A DNA stretch of 64,000 nt from QGON01 sp963691905 (lineage in GTDB: Bacteria > Pseudomonadota > Gammaproteobacteria > Chromatiales > Chromatiaceae): assembly GCA_963691905.1 (NCBI GenBank), contig OY829893.1, positions 1,412,070 to 1,476,069 of the forward strand, written 5' to 3'. Every line of letters begins with the position of its first letter. The first letter of the stretch is position 1. Below, piece after piece: positions 10,101 through 17,686 of the stretch. Below the pieces are notes generated by a model. That model was not told the origin of the DNA and did not search any database. It saw nothing but the letters and a program-made list of their open reading frames with translations. A program made the translations under genes and the position numbers.

Positions 10101-13100
10101 GGATTTTGGTGATGGCGGAACCTCCACCGAAGTCGCTCCGACCCATATATACACCGCCACGGGCACCTATACAGTTACGCTCACGCTGACTGATAGGTCG
10201 GGTCAGCAGACGACCATTACTCACAATGTCGAAGTGCAGCTCAACGATGGGCCGGTTGCCGATGCCGGTGGCCCCTATGAATTCGACGAATCCTACGCCA
10301 GCTACGGTGTCTGGTCTATCACACTGGATGCCAGCGGCTCCACTGATGACTTCGGCATCTACGATTATCTCTGGACCTTTGATCCGGATTTGGCCGATGA
10401 ATTTTCCGGCACCACCCTGGATACGGCCAAATGGCAGGCAAGCGCCGACGGCGTGACTCAGGATGAAAAGGTCACCATCGTGGGTACGGGCAGTACCTGG
10501 GGTGAACGCTATCTCTTCAGCGAGCAGATATTCCAGCGTGAACTGGGAATGGTGTTGCAGGCCCGGGTGAAGACTGTCGATGGTAGTGGTGTCGAGAATG
10601 CGATGTGGGGCTTCAAGAACGCCAGCGACAGCTACCACTACAATCAAATGCCCTACGCGATGATGTTCAATGACAATAGCTGGATCTACATCTATGAAGA
10701 CGGCGGGAACAAGGGTAACAAGATTACCTACAGCAAGGGCCTGGAATACGATGTCCGCATCACCCTGAAACACCTCGGGGCGAGGTATGAATTCAGACAG
10801 GCCGGCACCACCGACTGGACACTGATCTACGATTCGGTCCATTCCGCTGAGCAAAAGTTGCGGGTCGGGGTTGATGTCTACGGAACCAATTTTGAGATGG
10901 ATGATGTGATGCTGCAACTCTCCCTTGAGGGGCCGGTGGCTTCGCGCAGTTATCTCCAGCCGGTAGTGCAGAACGTGACCCTGCGTGTGCGCGACCATGC
11001 GCTGCAGGAGGCCGTTGATACAACCATCATCACAGTACTGGATGACGGTCCCCCCGTTGCGGATGCAGGTGGCCCCTACCAGGCTGAAGTCGGTAGCCTG
11101 ATCACCTTCGACGGCAGTGGTTCCTCGGATGGAACTGCTATCCAGTTCTATGATTGGGATTTCGGTGACACTACCGGCGGACCCGATGCCGCAGAATCCA
11201 TGACAGCCAATCTGCCCTATACCGGCAAGGGTGCGCGTCCACAGCACTTCTACCGCCAGACTGGAACCTATCCCGTCACCCTGACCGTCACCGATAATGC
11301 AGGCAACAGCAATACTGCAACAACAACCATCGAAGTAGTGGTGGGTGATCCGCCCACGGCGGATGCAGGGGGACCCTATGAGGTCGGGGCTGGGGGGCCA
11401 CCGGCATACTTTGATGCGCGCAACTCTGATGATGACTTCGGTATCATCGAGTACCGTTGGGACTTCGATGCCAGTGTCGATCGTGATGGTGACGGCAACT
11501 TCACCAACGATATCGATGCTGTTGGCACCACGCCCTTCCACATTTTTCCCGGTACCGGCACTTTCTTTGAAGAGACCTTCGACGGCACGGTGATTGACAG
11601 CAACCGGTGGCTCGCGGTTGGGGCCACCCAGGATGATCTGGTAACCCTGGTCGGTTCCGGGGGCTGGGGAGCCCAGCATCTGTTCAGCCAGGAGAACTTC
11701 CAGAATCGCAATGCCAGTTTCCAGGGTCAGGTGCGGCCGGTAAACCCAATTACCGTCCAGTACATGATGTGGGGGCTGAAGGACACCAGTACCAGCTACA
11801 ATTACACTCAGATGGCGTACGCGATCTATTTTCGTAACGGTACGCTTCAAATTTATGAAAATGGAATCTATCGAGGGGAATTCGGCAGCTACACGGGGGG
11901 AAGCTGGTATGAAGTCCGCATCGACCTGAAAGCCCTTGCCGGCGCCACCTACTACTACCGTGAACTCGGGGCAGCGGACTGGACCCAGCTCTACGATTCC
12001 ACCTACGACACCACCGGCCCGATGAAACTGGGCGCCACCATGGGTGGTGGTGGCACCTTCGAACTCGACAACTTCACGGCCACCGGTCTGCAAACCTCAC
12101 ACCTGGTGACCCTGACGGTGGAAGATGGCGCCGGCCAGACTGCCACCGATACAACAACGGTTACGGCGCCTGGCAACAAGCCACCGGATGTGATTACTGT
12201 GCCCTGGGTGGCGCACGATCCAATCACGCCCCACGAGACCTACAACGGCAAGCAGATCCATCTCAAGGGCATAGTGCGTGATGCCGATGCTCATACCTTC
12301 CAGTGGGATTTTGGTGACGGCACCTCCTCGGCAGTGACAGCTATCACCAACAACTACGACTTGTCGGTGACCCACACCTACCCCGATGCGCCTGAAGGTA
12401 CGCCGTTTGTGGCCACCCTCAAGGTCTGGGACACCCTGGGCCAGATGGGACAGGATACCTACAATGTGGTGGTCAAGCCCATTAACCTGACCACCGAGAC
12501 CAACGTCGCTATCGACGAGGGACTCTGGTACCTGCACCAGCGTCAGACGCGGACCACCACAGACGGTTATCCGTCCGGTTCGTGGACGACCTACACCTAC
12601 GGTGGTTACTTCGCCTCCGCTATTGCACCCGCGATCCAGTCATTCGAGATCAACGGTCACTTCGAAACTGGCGACCAGAGCAACAATCCCTACGTCGAGA
12701 CGGTGGATCGTGGCCTGAAATACCTGTTTACGCTGCTGACCAAGTACGATATCGCTGCCCAGACCTATGGTGAGCCGGACACCAACGGCAACGGCATCGG
12801 CATCAGTGTCAACACTGTCAAGCCGATCTACGAGGGCGGCTCCGTGATGGACGCTATCGCCTCCAGCCGCAGCTTGCTCCAGCGCACGGTAACCGGTACG
12901 GATGATGTGAAGCGTCGCAGCTACTTCGATGTACTGACTGATATGGCAGACCAGTACAACTGGGGGCAGACTGAAGAAGGTTTGGGTGGTGGTTGGCGCT
13001 ACAGTTGGAACACCAGTATAGACAACTCCGCAGCCCAGTGGGGTGCCATCGGTCTGCAGGCGGCTCAGGATACCTTCGGCATTCCCATTCCACTGTGGGT

Positions 13101-16100
13101 CAAGGAGCGTAATGATGTCTGGTTGAACCGCAGCTATAACGGAATCGGGTTCGGTTATGGTGGAGCCGGTAACGGTCGGGCCACGACGCCTTCGGGTATG
13201 GTGCAACTCGCCTTTGACGATTTCGAAGTGAGCAATAATCGCTGGATCACGGCTGAGGATTGGATCGGTAGTCACTGGTCGAAAACGGATGTTGACAGTA
13301 TCATCTACCAGTGGAGTGGTGGTGTTCCCAATGCGGGTACCGAGACTTGCCGCGACTACTACGCCATGTACGCCTTCACCAAGGCGATGCGCCTGGGCAA
13401 CCCGGAACCTGTGATCAACCTGGCTGCCAACGGTTACAACTGGTTCGACGATCCTGACGATGGTATCGCCCGCATCCTGATCGATGATCAGCTCGATACC
13501 GGGCGTTTCCAGGGTAACTATCGTGCCAGTTGGGATATGCGCAGTGCCTGGGCGGTGATCATGCTCAGCCGTACCCTGTTCGTGCAGCCGCCGGTGGCTG
13601 ATGCCGGGCGAGACCGGGTGTGGGCAGTGGATCTGCCGCTGACATTCGACGGCTCCGGTTCCTATCATCTCGATCCCTTCCGCAGTCTGGTGCGTTATGA
13701 GTGGGATTTCGACGGTGACGGCGTCTTCGACAGTGCCGGTACCGATCCTGCCTCCATGCATACCTATCTGAGCAGCCTCTATCCAGAGAATACGCTGCCG
13801 CAGACCATCACCGCCACCCTGCGGGTGACCGACAACAATATTCCGCCGCTGAAGGCGACCGACACCGTTGCTGTTACCATCGCCATCCCGCCGCATCCGC
13901 CGGTAGCCGATGCCAATGGTCCCTACACCTGCACTGCCGGTCTGCCCTGCGCACTGGACGGTACAGGTTCCTTCGAGATCGATCCCACCGACTTCATCGC
14001 CCGCTACGAGTGGGAGCTCGATGTGGTCTTCCCCTACGACTTTGCCGAGGCGAGCGGCGCCACACCGAGTTACGTCTGGGCCACCCCGGGAACCTACAAT
14101 ATTGGCCTGCGGGTTTGGGACAACGGCGTACTCAACGACCTCGACGGCGACGGCGAACTGGATGAGGACGAACGCCTCTCCGATCAGGACTTTACCACCG
14201 TGACCGTGGTGGCGAACCTGGCACCAGTCGCAGATGCAAACGGTCCCTATACGATGAATGAGGGCGACACCGTTAACCTGGATGGCACAGGCAGTTACGA
14301 TCCCAACGGGGATTCACTGACCTACGGCTGGGACTACAACAACGACGGCGCCTACGACGACGCCAACGGCCCGGCACCGCTCTATACCGGTGTGGACGAC
14401 GGTATCTACCCGGTCGAACTCCAGGTAAGCGACGGCCTGCTCAACAACACCGCCGCCAGTACTGTCACGGTGAACAACGTGGCGCCCACCGCCGATGCCG
14501 GTGCCGAACAGACGGTCAACGAAGGTGATACCGTCAACTTCACCGGCAGCTTCACCGACCCGGGTACAGCCGACACCCACACCATCGAATGGAATTTCGG
14601 TGATGGCCACACCGCCAACGGCAGCGTGACCCCGAGTCATGTCTATGCTGAAGACGGCGTCTACACAGTCACGCTCACCGTGACAGACGACGATGGCGGC
14701 GTGGGCACGGCCAGCATGACCGTCACGGTGGAGAACGTCGCCCCGACCGTCGATGCCGGTGCCGACCAGACGATCACCGAAGGTGACACCGCCAGCTTCG
14801 CCGGCAGCTTCACCGACCCCGGCACCCTGGACACCCACACCACCGAGTGGAACTTCGGCGACGGCACCACCGAGAGCGGCACACTGAATCCGACCCATAC
14901 CTATGCGGAAGACGGCAGCTACACAGTGACCCTCACCGTCACCGACGATGAAGGCGCAGTCGGCACCGATAGCCTCACGGTCACCGTGAACAACGCTCCA
15001 CCCGTGGTCGAGGCAGGCCCGGACCAGAGCGGCGTCCTTGGCGACACCATCGCCCTGGCCCCGGCAACCTTCACCGATGCGGGCGTACAGGATACCCACA
15101 CAGCCACCATTGACTGGGGCGATGGCACGGTTGAACCCGGTACGCTAACCCAGGGCGCCGGCAGCGGCAGCGTGGCAGGCAGCCATGCCTATGCGGCAGA
15201 CGGCAGCTACAAGGTCACCGTCATGGTTACCGATGACGACGGCCTCTTCGGCAGCGACAGCTTCCAGGTGACCCTTGCCAGCAGCAACGCCGCGCCCACC
15301 GCCAATGCAGGTGGTCCCTATACGATCAACGAAGGCCAGGGCGTTACCCTCGACGGCAGCGGTTCCAACGATCCGGACAACGGTCCAAGTCCACTCAGCT
15401 ACGCCTGGGATCTGGACGGCGACGGCCAGTACGATGATGCCACCGGTATCACCGTCACCCTGTCGATCCAACCCGACAACACCAGCTTCACCGTTGGACT
15501 CCAGGTCAGTGATGGCCTGCTCACAGCCACCGACACGGCCACAGTGACGGTCAACAACGTCGTACCGGCAGCAAACGCCGGTCCTGACCAGGCGATCAAC
15601 GAGGGTGATACCGCCAGTTTCAGCGGCAGCTTCACTGATCCTGGAACGGTTGACACCCATACCATCGAATGGAGCTTCGGTGACGGCAGCGCACCAGTGA
15701 GCGGCAGTCTGACCCCAAGTCACACCTACGCCGACAACGGTGTCTACACCGTGACCCTGACGGTCACCGACAAGGATGGCGCGGCAACCAGCGATACGCT
15801 GACCGTCACCGTCAACAACGTCGCACCCACCGTAGAGGCCGGACCTGACCAGACCGCCAACGAAGGTGACACAGTCAACTTCGCAGGCAGCTTCACCGAT
15901 CCGGGTACAGTAGATACCCATACCATCGCGTGGAACTTCGGAGATGGCACCAGCAGCAGCCTGACCTCGAGCCACACCTACTCCGACAACGGCGTCTACA
16001 CAGTCACCCTGACAGTCACCGACAAGGACGGCGGCATCGGCACCGATACCCTGACCGTCACCGTCGGCAACGTGGCGCCGGTCGTCGCAGTGCCTGCGGG

Positions 16101-17487
16101 CCAGACGATCACCGAAGGGGATACGGTGACCCTGCCGGATGCCACCTTCAACGATGCCGGCACCGGGGATACCCACACCGCAACGGTTGATTGGGGTGAC
16201 GGCACTAGCGGACCGGCAGCGATCACCCAAGGCGCAGGCGGCGGCAGCGTCGCACTGGGCAGCCATGCCTATGCGGAAGACGGTGTCTACACGGTGACAG
16301 TCACAGTGACTGACGATGACGGCGCAGTCGGCAGCAACAGCCTCACCGTCACGGTGAACAATGCTGCACCAGTGGTCGAGGCAGGTCCGAACCAGAGTGG
16401 TGCGCCTGGCGATACCATCGCACTGGCCCCGGCAACCTTTACCGATGCCGGTGTGCAGGATACCCATACAGCCACCATCGACTGGGGTGACGGCACTATC
16501 GAACCCGGCACAGTGACCCAGGGCGCAGGCAGTGGCAGCGTGGCGGGCAGCCACAGCTACGCAGCAGATGGCAACTACACCGTCACCGCTACGGTCACTG
16601 ATGATGAAGGTGCCTTCGGTAGCGACAGCCTGCAGGTGAACCTCACCACCGCCAATGTCGGACCCACCGCGAACGCGGGCGGCCCCTACACCATCAATGA
16701 AGGTGAAGGTGTCACCCTCGACGGCAGCGGCTCCAACGATCCTGACAGCGGCCCGAGCCCACTCAGCTACGCCTGGGATCTGGATGGCGACGGCCAGTAC
16801 GATGACGCCACCGGCGTCACCGTGACCCTGCCAGTCCAACCTGACAACACCAGCTTCACCGTCGGACTCGAAGTCAGTGACGGCCTGCTCACGAGCACTG
16901 ACACTGCGATGGTGACAGTGAACAACGTGGCACCGAGTGTGGATGCGGGTGCGGACCAGACCGCCAACGAAGGTGACGCAGTCAACTTCGCAGGCAGCTT
17001 CACCGATCCTGGCACGGCAGATACCCACACCATCGCGTGGAACTTCGGAGACGGCAGCGCACCGGTAAGCGGCAGCCTGACCCCGACCCACACTTATACC
17101 ACGGCCGGTGTCTACACGGTCACCCTGACGGTGACCGACAAGGACGGCGGCGTGGGCAGTGACACCCTGACGGTGACGGTACAGGCCGGTGCGGTACAGA
17201 CCATCTTCAACGTAACAGCCCGTGCGAAGCCGACAGAAGTGTTCGTGATGTGGACGCCGGTGACCGGTGCTGACAGCTACAACGTTTACCGCAGTACCAC
17301 GTCCGGCGGACCCTACGCGCAGATCGCCAACGGCTACGTCTGTGACTACTGCAGCTACTGGGATCAGGGTCTGACCAACGGTGTGACCTACTACTACGTG
17401 GTCACCTCGGTGATTGGTGGTGCCGAGTCACTGCACTCCAACGTGGCCAGTGCAACGCCGACGGAGAGAACGACGCGGAGGAGGTAA
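4141..17487 (+). CDS. Giant PKD-domain exoprotein A
   Basis: About 4,448 aa. I chose ATG 4141 because it precedes a hydrophobic signal peptide ending near VSAG; GTG 4135 and ATG 4147 are in-frame alternatives and no Shine-Dalgarno is strong. The order is: an N-terminal jelly-roll-like domain; PKD; a cadherin-like Ig domain; an FG-GAP propeller interrupted by a carbohydrate-binding-like jelly roll (5320-6732); and a string of PKD domains (6770-12480), several of them split by inserted domains. Then come an alpha/alpha-toroid (residues about 2788-3150), thirteen further PKD domains, and a C-terminal fibronectin III domain with a CDYC motif. The protein ends in a basic ERTTRRR tail. PKD domains are extracellular spacer or binding modules, so a long surface stalk or adhesin is the likely role (inference). 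It pairs with the RHS gene just upstream, and the same pair recurs at 44322-64000. No membrane anchor or known sorting signal is visible. Confidence 0.92.
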   Translation: MNMYLSMTLWNARNLAAGLLAVVAGLLPLTVSAGIHDIGDADGSFESGFSGMVVVGDVRLVAGFGSLSPTEGVQAVLMTTEPDTGTTKADADTALLAIVDFTIPADAAALRLDYDFLSNEPRPSFANDLFTVKLVLVSSGGEETLLTVDTFIPSYAAPWTGYIRQTGLRTLVADVSAHAGSADLFSLELRISDTGDGRGNSAILLDNLQFTTAAEPVASSNVEYIEVAAGDVFHFDGSASTDADDTIVDYSWDFGNGIIGIGLAVDYAYPDDGIYQATLTTTDEAGNSSSDSFTVVVGALNHGPAIISPPNVAAAENVEYRYQIVVDDPELAFGDVMTYSLTAGPAGMTVDTASGLVTWSPTAGDPRKSAVTVGVEDSQGLSDTQSFDVIIGPEVYVITARDDSILHYARSNGDGTFSPLEFVEDISHYTRGGSAIADFDHDGDFDLISGHGNDGSRLHLYYYEKAGTAFEAPVYLGHVGDSAHHVNSWLMDMAAEDFNNDGEMDFVVTGNGSDSWIFINQGSLQFGEETHFFTGFEVGNEGWSSGHGTVLMRDDSTANSGNWSMRLDATGDGSGLFGLINPANWYLHNGPTVSFAYRIPPGVPVGLFFYIDDKGWIQIGGTATADPDGYPSNPVVSLNDDDSWHTISIDLPEAIRGYWPDAKGLITTFEWWTNNNGTSGQQFWFDDFKISRRSYISGFDESLLPNTGGAGRGTDAGDVNNDGNMDIARARYSDGFVYLYLGDGDGNFVTSHIADPGGDPYGVVLGDFDNDGFDDLIAVEGGSGNPYFFKSNGDATFQPGVYVASLDTNNHSAYADYDFNHDGNLDIVVVDYTGNSAWYYPGNSDATFGVRVSIGNTGGTTLGVAAPAGRVSGQPFALTTQSATDINEGESVDFDASGSYDEGSIVSYDWDFGDGTTDNGANITHTFASEGEYTVVLTVTDDSGDIDRISQQVTVTGDPPLANAGGPYLFGEDIASNQRWLEHFDGSASSDPDSSVVRYEWDFGDGFTDDFGDGNADGWSELSGTWQVDAGGYHQTDTSLDRTFALGGHLISDDLRFEADVVIEGGAGEEVIMILMADQDAANHYEVLLRGRGLNDVLFYRTVNGANASLVDHNLPFTVGPGLTYNLAVERRGDTYSVYLDDLFLFEYTDSTHQQGRVGLATYRTHVRFDNVRLTMPGEGVNPTHVYNQTGTYAVSLTVYDEVGQSHTATTTATVAAGDPPVATITGPATVDEAAASLGKWTLGVDLNATSDDHGISGYEVDWGDGSALSYVGSMKDDFGDGDYNANPAWTVNAGNWSVADGQLRQTDTSTGWKWFQDLATSYADFELEVDFKGDSGTDGYMGIVFRHANSNGSTDSYLMYSLNSWDHWRFYDWKTDKVLVDGGTGWDADIGYHLRLRVENGTMQLFVTPEGGVESLQIETPVARHPSGGIGLLANTQSLIYDNVSVTPLGDTLRPKHQYDTAGNYDISLTVTDHAGQTDTATHSVSVVANDPPVAHAGGPYTLTEQDAWDGKWDLILDATASADDHNIQRYTVDFGDGTSYTAGFNSGSRGSYFATGTDLYGYDIPGARLGRIVATHDGTEVDIINLEDNSVIASNTLNRFGIWDVSPGDGISFKVKANKPVTAYLTEFNSHSAFMPAMGGDPVGRHFIFHRDANSGFYVFAYEDTVVSFYDSGDVLRATQRLRAGSYWEPPGLSETVYRVVSSGNVSMQTTGGNGYTTVPSETGSAVGRLFLGAVVVHNDSAAAVFAHEAADVEIFDLDTGVSLYTHALAAGEMWYQGGFGTRRIRVVSTGDVEVWAGSQEGSEGILSFGDDISMTAGRDGTEFHLHNLRDGIVIFAPNNGTNIDINSGAMSLALDKDGYRYLAAADILGGVSGLHHITASKPIIIQTLGRANVFNDTGTWLGGVSMRHRYTAVGDYTITVTAIDNAGQTHSATSTVSVQQGTPPVAVIDAPASVDEGDASGGGWNVVFDAGASTDDSAIIRYEWDFGDGGTSTEVAPTHIYTATGTYTVTLTLTDRSGQQTTITHNVEVQLNDGPVADAGGPYEFDESYASYGVWSITLDASGSTDDFGIYDYLWTFDPDLADEFSGTTLDTAKWQASADGVTQDEKVTIVGTGSTWGERYLFSEQIFQRELGMVLQARVKTVDGSGVENAMWGFKNASDSYHYNQMPYAMMFNDNSWIYIYEDGGNKGNKITYSKGLEYDVRITLKHLGARYEFRQAGTTDWTLIYDSVHSAEQKLRVGVDVYGTNFEMDDVMLQLSLEGPVASRSYLQPVVQNVTLRVRDHALQEAVDTTIITVLDDGPPVADAGGPYQAEVGSLITFDGSGSSDGTAIQFYDWDFGDTTGGPDAAESMTANLPYTGKGARPQHFYRQTGTYPVTLTVTDNAGNSNTATTTIEVVVGDPPTADAGGPYEVGAGGPPAYFDARNSDDDFGIIEYRWDFDASVDRDGDGNFTNDIDAVGTTPFHIFPGTGTFFEETFDGTVIDSNRWLAVGATQDDLVTLVGSGGWGAQHLFSQENFQNRNASFQGQVRPVNPITVQYMMWGLKDTSTSYNYTQMAYAIYFRNGTLQIYENGIYRGEFGSYTGGSWYEVRIDLKALAGATYYYRELGAADWTQLYDSTYDTTGPMKLGATMGGGGTFELDNFTATGLQTSHLVTLTVEDGAGQTATDTTTVTAPGNKPPDVITVPWVAHDPITPHETYNGKQIHLKGIVRDADAHTFQWDFGDGTSSAVTAITNNYDLSVTHTYPDAPEGTPFVATLKVWDTLGQMGQDTYNVVVKPINLTTETNVAIDEGLWYLHQRQTRTTTDGYPSGSWTTYTYGGYFASAIAPAIQSFEINGHFETGDQSNNPYVETVDRGLKYLFTLLTKYDIAAQTYGEPDTNGNGIGISVNTVKPIYEGGSVMDAIASSRSLLQRTVTGTDDVKRRSYFDVLTDMADQYNWGQTEEGLGGGWRYSWNTSIDNSAAQWGAIGLQAAQDTFGIPIPLWVKERNDVWLNRSYNGIGFGYGGAGNGRATTPSGMVQLAFDDFEVSNNRWITAEDWIGSHWSKTDVDSIIYQWSGGVPNAGTETCRDYYAMYAFTKAMRLGNPEPVINLAANGYNWFDDPDDGIARILIDDQLDTGRFQGNYRASWDMRSAWAVIMLSRTLFVQPPVADAGRDRVWAVDLPLTFDGSGSYHLDPFRSLVRYEWDFDGDGVFDSAGTDPASMHTYLSSLYPENTLPQTITATLRVTDNNIPPLKATDTVAVTIAIPPHPPVADANGPYTCTAGLPCALDGTGSFEIDPTDFIARYEWELDVVFPYDFAEASGATPSYVWATPGTYNIGLRVWDNGVLNDLDGDGELDEDERLSDQDFTTVTVVANLAPVADANGPYTMNEGDTVNLDGTGSYDPNGDSLTYGWDYNNDGAYDDANGPAPLYTGVDDGIYPVELQVSDGLLNNTAASTVTVNNVAPTADAGAEQTVNEGDTVNFTGSFTDPGTADTHTIEWNFGDGHTANGSVTPSHVYAEDGVYTVTLTVTDDDGGVGTASMTVTVENVAPTVDAGADQTITEGDTASFAGSFTDPGTLDTHTTEWNFGDGTTESGTLNPTHTYAEDGSYTVTLTVTDDEGAVGTDSLTVTVNNAPPVVEAGPDQSGVLGDTIALAPATFTDAGVQDTHTATIDWGDGTVEPGTLTQGAGSGSVAGSHAYAADGSYKVTVMVTDDDGLFGSDSFQVTLASSNAAPTANAGGPYTINEGQGVTLDGSGSNDPDNGPSPLSYAWDLDGDGQYDDATGITVTLSIQPDNTSFTVGLQVSDGLLTATDTATVTVNNVVPAANAGPDQAINEGDTASFSGSFTDPGTVDTHTIEWSFGDGSAPVSGSLTPSHTYADNGVYTVTLTVTDKDGAATSDTLTVTVNNVAPTVEAGPDQTANEGDTVNFAGSFTDPGTVDTHTIAWNFGDGTSSSLTSSHTYSDNGVYTVTLTVTDKDGGIGTDTLTVTVGNVAPVVAVPAGQTITEGDTVTLPDATFNDAGTGDTHTATVDWGDGTSGPAAITQGAGGGSVALGSHAYAEDGVYTVTVTVTDDDGAVGSNSLTVTVNNAAPVVEAGPNQSGAPGDTIALAPATFTDAGVQDTHTATIDWGDGTIEPGTVTQGAGSGSVAGSHSYAADGNYTVTATVTDDEGAFGSDSLQVNLTTANVGPTANAGGPYTINEGEGVTLDGSGSNDPDSGPSPLSYAWDLDGDGQYDDATGVTVTLPVQPDNTSFTVGLEVSDGLLTSTDTAMVTVNNVAPSVDAGADQTANEGDAVNFAGSFTDPGTADTHTIAWNFGDGSAPVSGSLTPTHTYTTAGVYTVTLTVTDKDGGVGSDTLTVTVQAGAVQTIFNVTARAKPTEVFVMWTPVTGADSYNVYRSTTSGGPYAQIANGYVCDYCSYWDQGLTNGVTYYYVVTSVIGGAESLHSNVASATPTERTTRRR
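5320..6732 (+). other. FG-GAP/VCBS propeller interrupted by a jelly-roll domain (PKD A)
   Basis: Five calcium-loop motifs of FG-GAP type are visible (DFDHDGDFDL, DFNNDGEMDF, DVNNDGNMDI, DFDNDGFDDL, DFNHDGNLDI). Between the second and third, bases 5737-6225 encode a jelly-roll-like module (GNEGW near its start, QQFWFDDFKI near its end). The same arrangement occurs in the second PKD gene at 52378-53800. An insertion in a propeller loop is inferred from the spacing of the motifs. Confidence 0.7.
7162..7680 (+). other. Jelly-roll domain nested in a PKD domain, absent from paralog B
   Basis: The first half of a PKD domain ends in YEWDFGDGF at 7161. About 173 residues of concanavalin-like jelly roll follow, and the second half of the same PKD resumes at 7681 with VNPTHVY. 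In the second PKD gene the same PKD is intact: WDF at 54199-54207 reaches VNPTHVY at 54244 after only 12 residues. The net difference is 165 codons. Confidence 0.75.
8790..9862 (+). other. IgGFc-binding-like beta domain nested in a PKD domain (PKD A)
   Basis: About 350 residues lie between the halves of one PKD: DFGDGTSYTAG near 8746, and MRHRYTAVGDYTITV from 9865. The internal pattern GTDLYGYD, then 'xPVTAYL', 'TTGGNGYT', 'VFAHEAADVEIFD' and 'ASKPIIIQTLG', resembles the N-terminal domain of IgGFc-binding proteins. The family assignment is by eye only. The equivalent in paralog B spans about 55350-56420. Confidence 0.5.
12502..13590 (+). other. Alpha/alpha-toroid (terpene-cyclase/prenyltransferase-like) domain, PKD A
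   Basis: About 363 residues of helical character sit between the two PKD strings. They begin NVAIDEGLWYLHQ and include GGWRYSWN, DNSAAQWGAIGLQAAQD and YNGIGFGYGG. The pattern resembles squalene cyclase/prenyltransferase repeats. The DxDD catalytic motif of squalene-hopene cyclase is not seen; DNSAA occupies a similar place. A structural or binding role is therefore more likely than catalysis (inference). Confidence 0.6.
13591..17188 (+). repeat. C-terminal PKD array A (13 domains)
   Basis: Thirteen PKD-type domains of roughly 85-95 residues are counted by their ADAG/ADANGPY/EAGPDQ starts and WxFGDG or WDxDGDG centres. The domains from about 14470 onward are the most alike, and several segments recur nearly verbatim in the DNA (for example 14995-15135 and 16365-16505). 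An EF-hand-like loop, DLDGDGELDEDE, lies at about 14140-14175. Confidence 0.85.
17200..17487 (+). other. Fibronectin III domain with CDYC motif and basic C-terminal tail
   Basis: The final module reads as an FN3 fold: VFVMWTPV, YNVYRSTT, GLTNGVTYYYVVTSV. It has a CxxC pair (CDYC) and ends ERTTRRR at the stop. Paralog B has the same module from 63763, cut by the window edge, and a related module lies inside the next gene at about 18245-18530. Confidence 0.75.
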
Positions 17488-17686
17488 GTTTCCGCCGGGA
17501 AAGGGTGGTACACGAGAGGACCAAAGTTAATAAAGTCAGTCAATTTTCAAGAAAAATAAAGCAGGGATGCACAAGGTGCTGATATCGCGCAATCAGAAGA
17601 ATTGTGTATCAGCAGTTCGGGAGCCAGCTGATGTGACCGGTCGATCCGGCTGACGTGGCGTAGGTTATGGAGGTGGGAAGGCATAT
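17488..17686 (+). other. 199-bp intergenic region before the S8-containing giant gene
   Basis: I see no gene here. It contains an AT-rich patch at about 17525-17565, which stands out from its GC-rich surroundings and could hold a promoter. There is a perfect 8-bp palindrome, GACCGGTC, near 17634-17641. I cannot define convincing -35/-10 boxes or a terminator for the upstream gene. Confidence 0.4.
17668..17680 (+). promoter_or_regulatory. Purine-rich ribosome binding site for ATG 17687
   Basis: The segment TGGAGGTGGGAAG precedes ATG 17687, with GGAAG about 6 bases away and GGAGG about 13 bases away. It supports this start even though about 50 hydrophilic or basic residues then precede the hydrophobic export segment. 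Confidence 0.6.

Noticed and set aside
10006..12093. 695-codon antisense frame, with similar ones at 7909-9939, 15145-17091, 33837-35783 and 46314-48266
   Set aside because: All are shadows of the giant + strand genes with no domain, ribosome site or independent homology that I can see.
12502..13590. Active squalene-hopene cyclase
   Set aside because: The fold pattern is similar but the DxDD motif is not visible, and the domain is inside an exported stalk protein with no hopanoid genes nearby.
17488..17686. Defined sigma-70 promoter before the S8 gene
   Set aside because: The AT-rich patch is suggestive, but no -35/-10 pair with proper spacing could be assigned.
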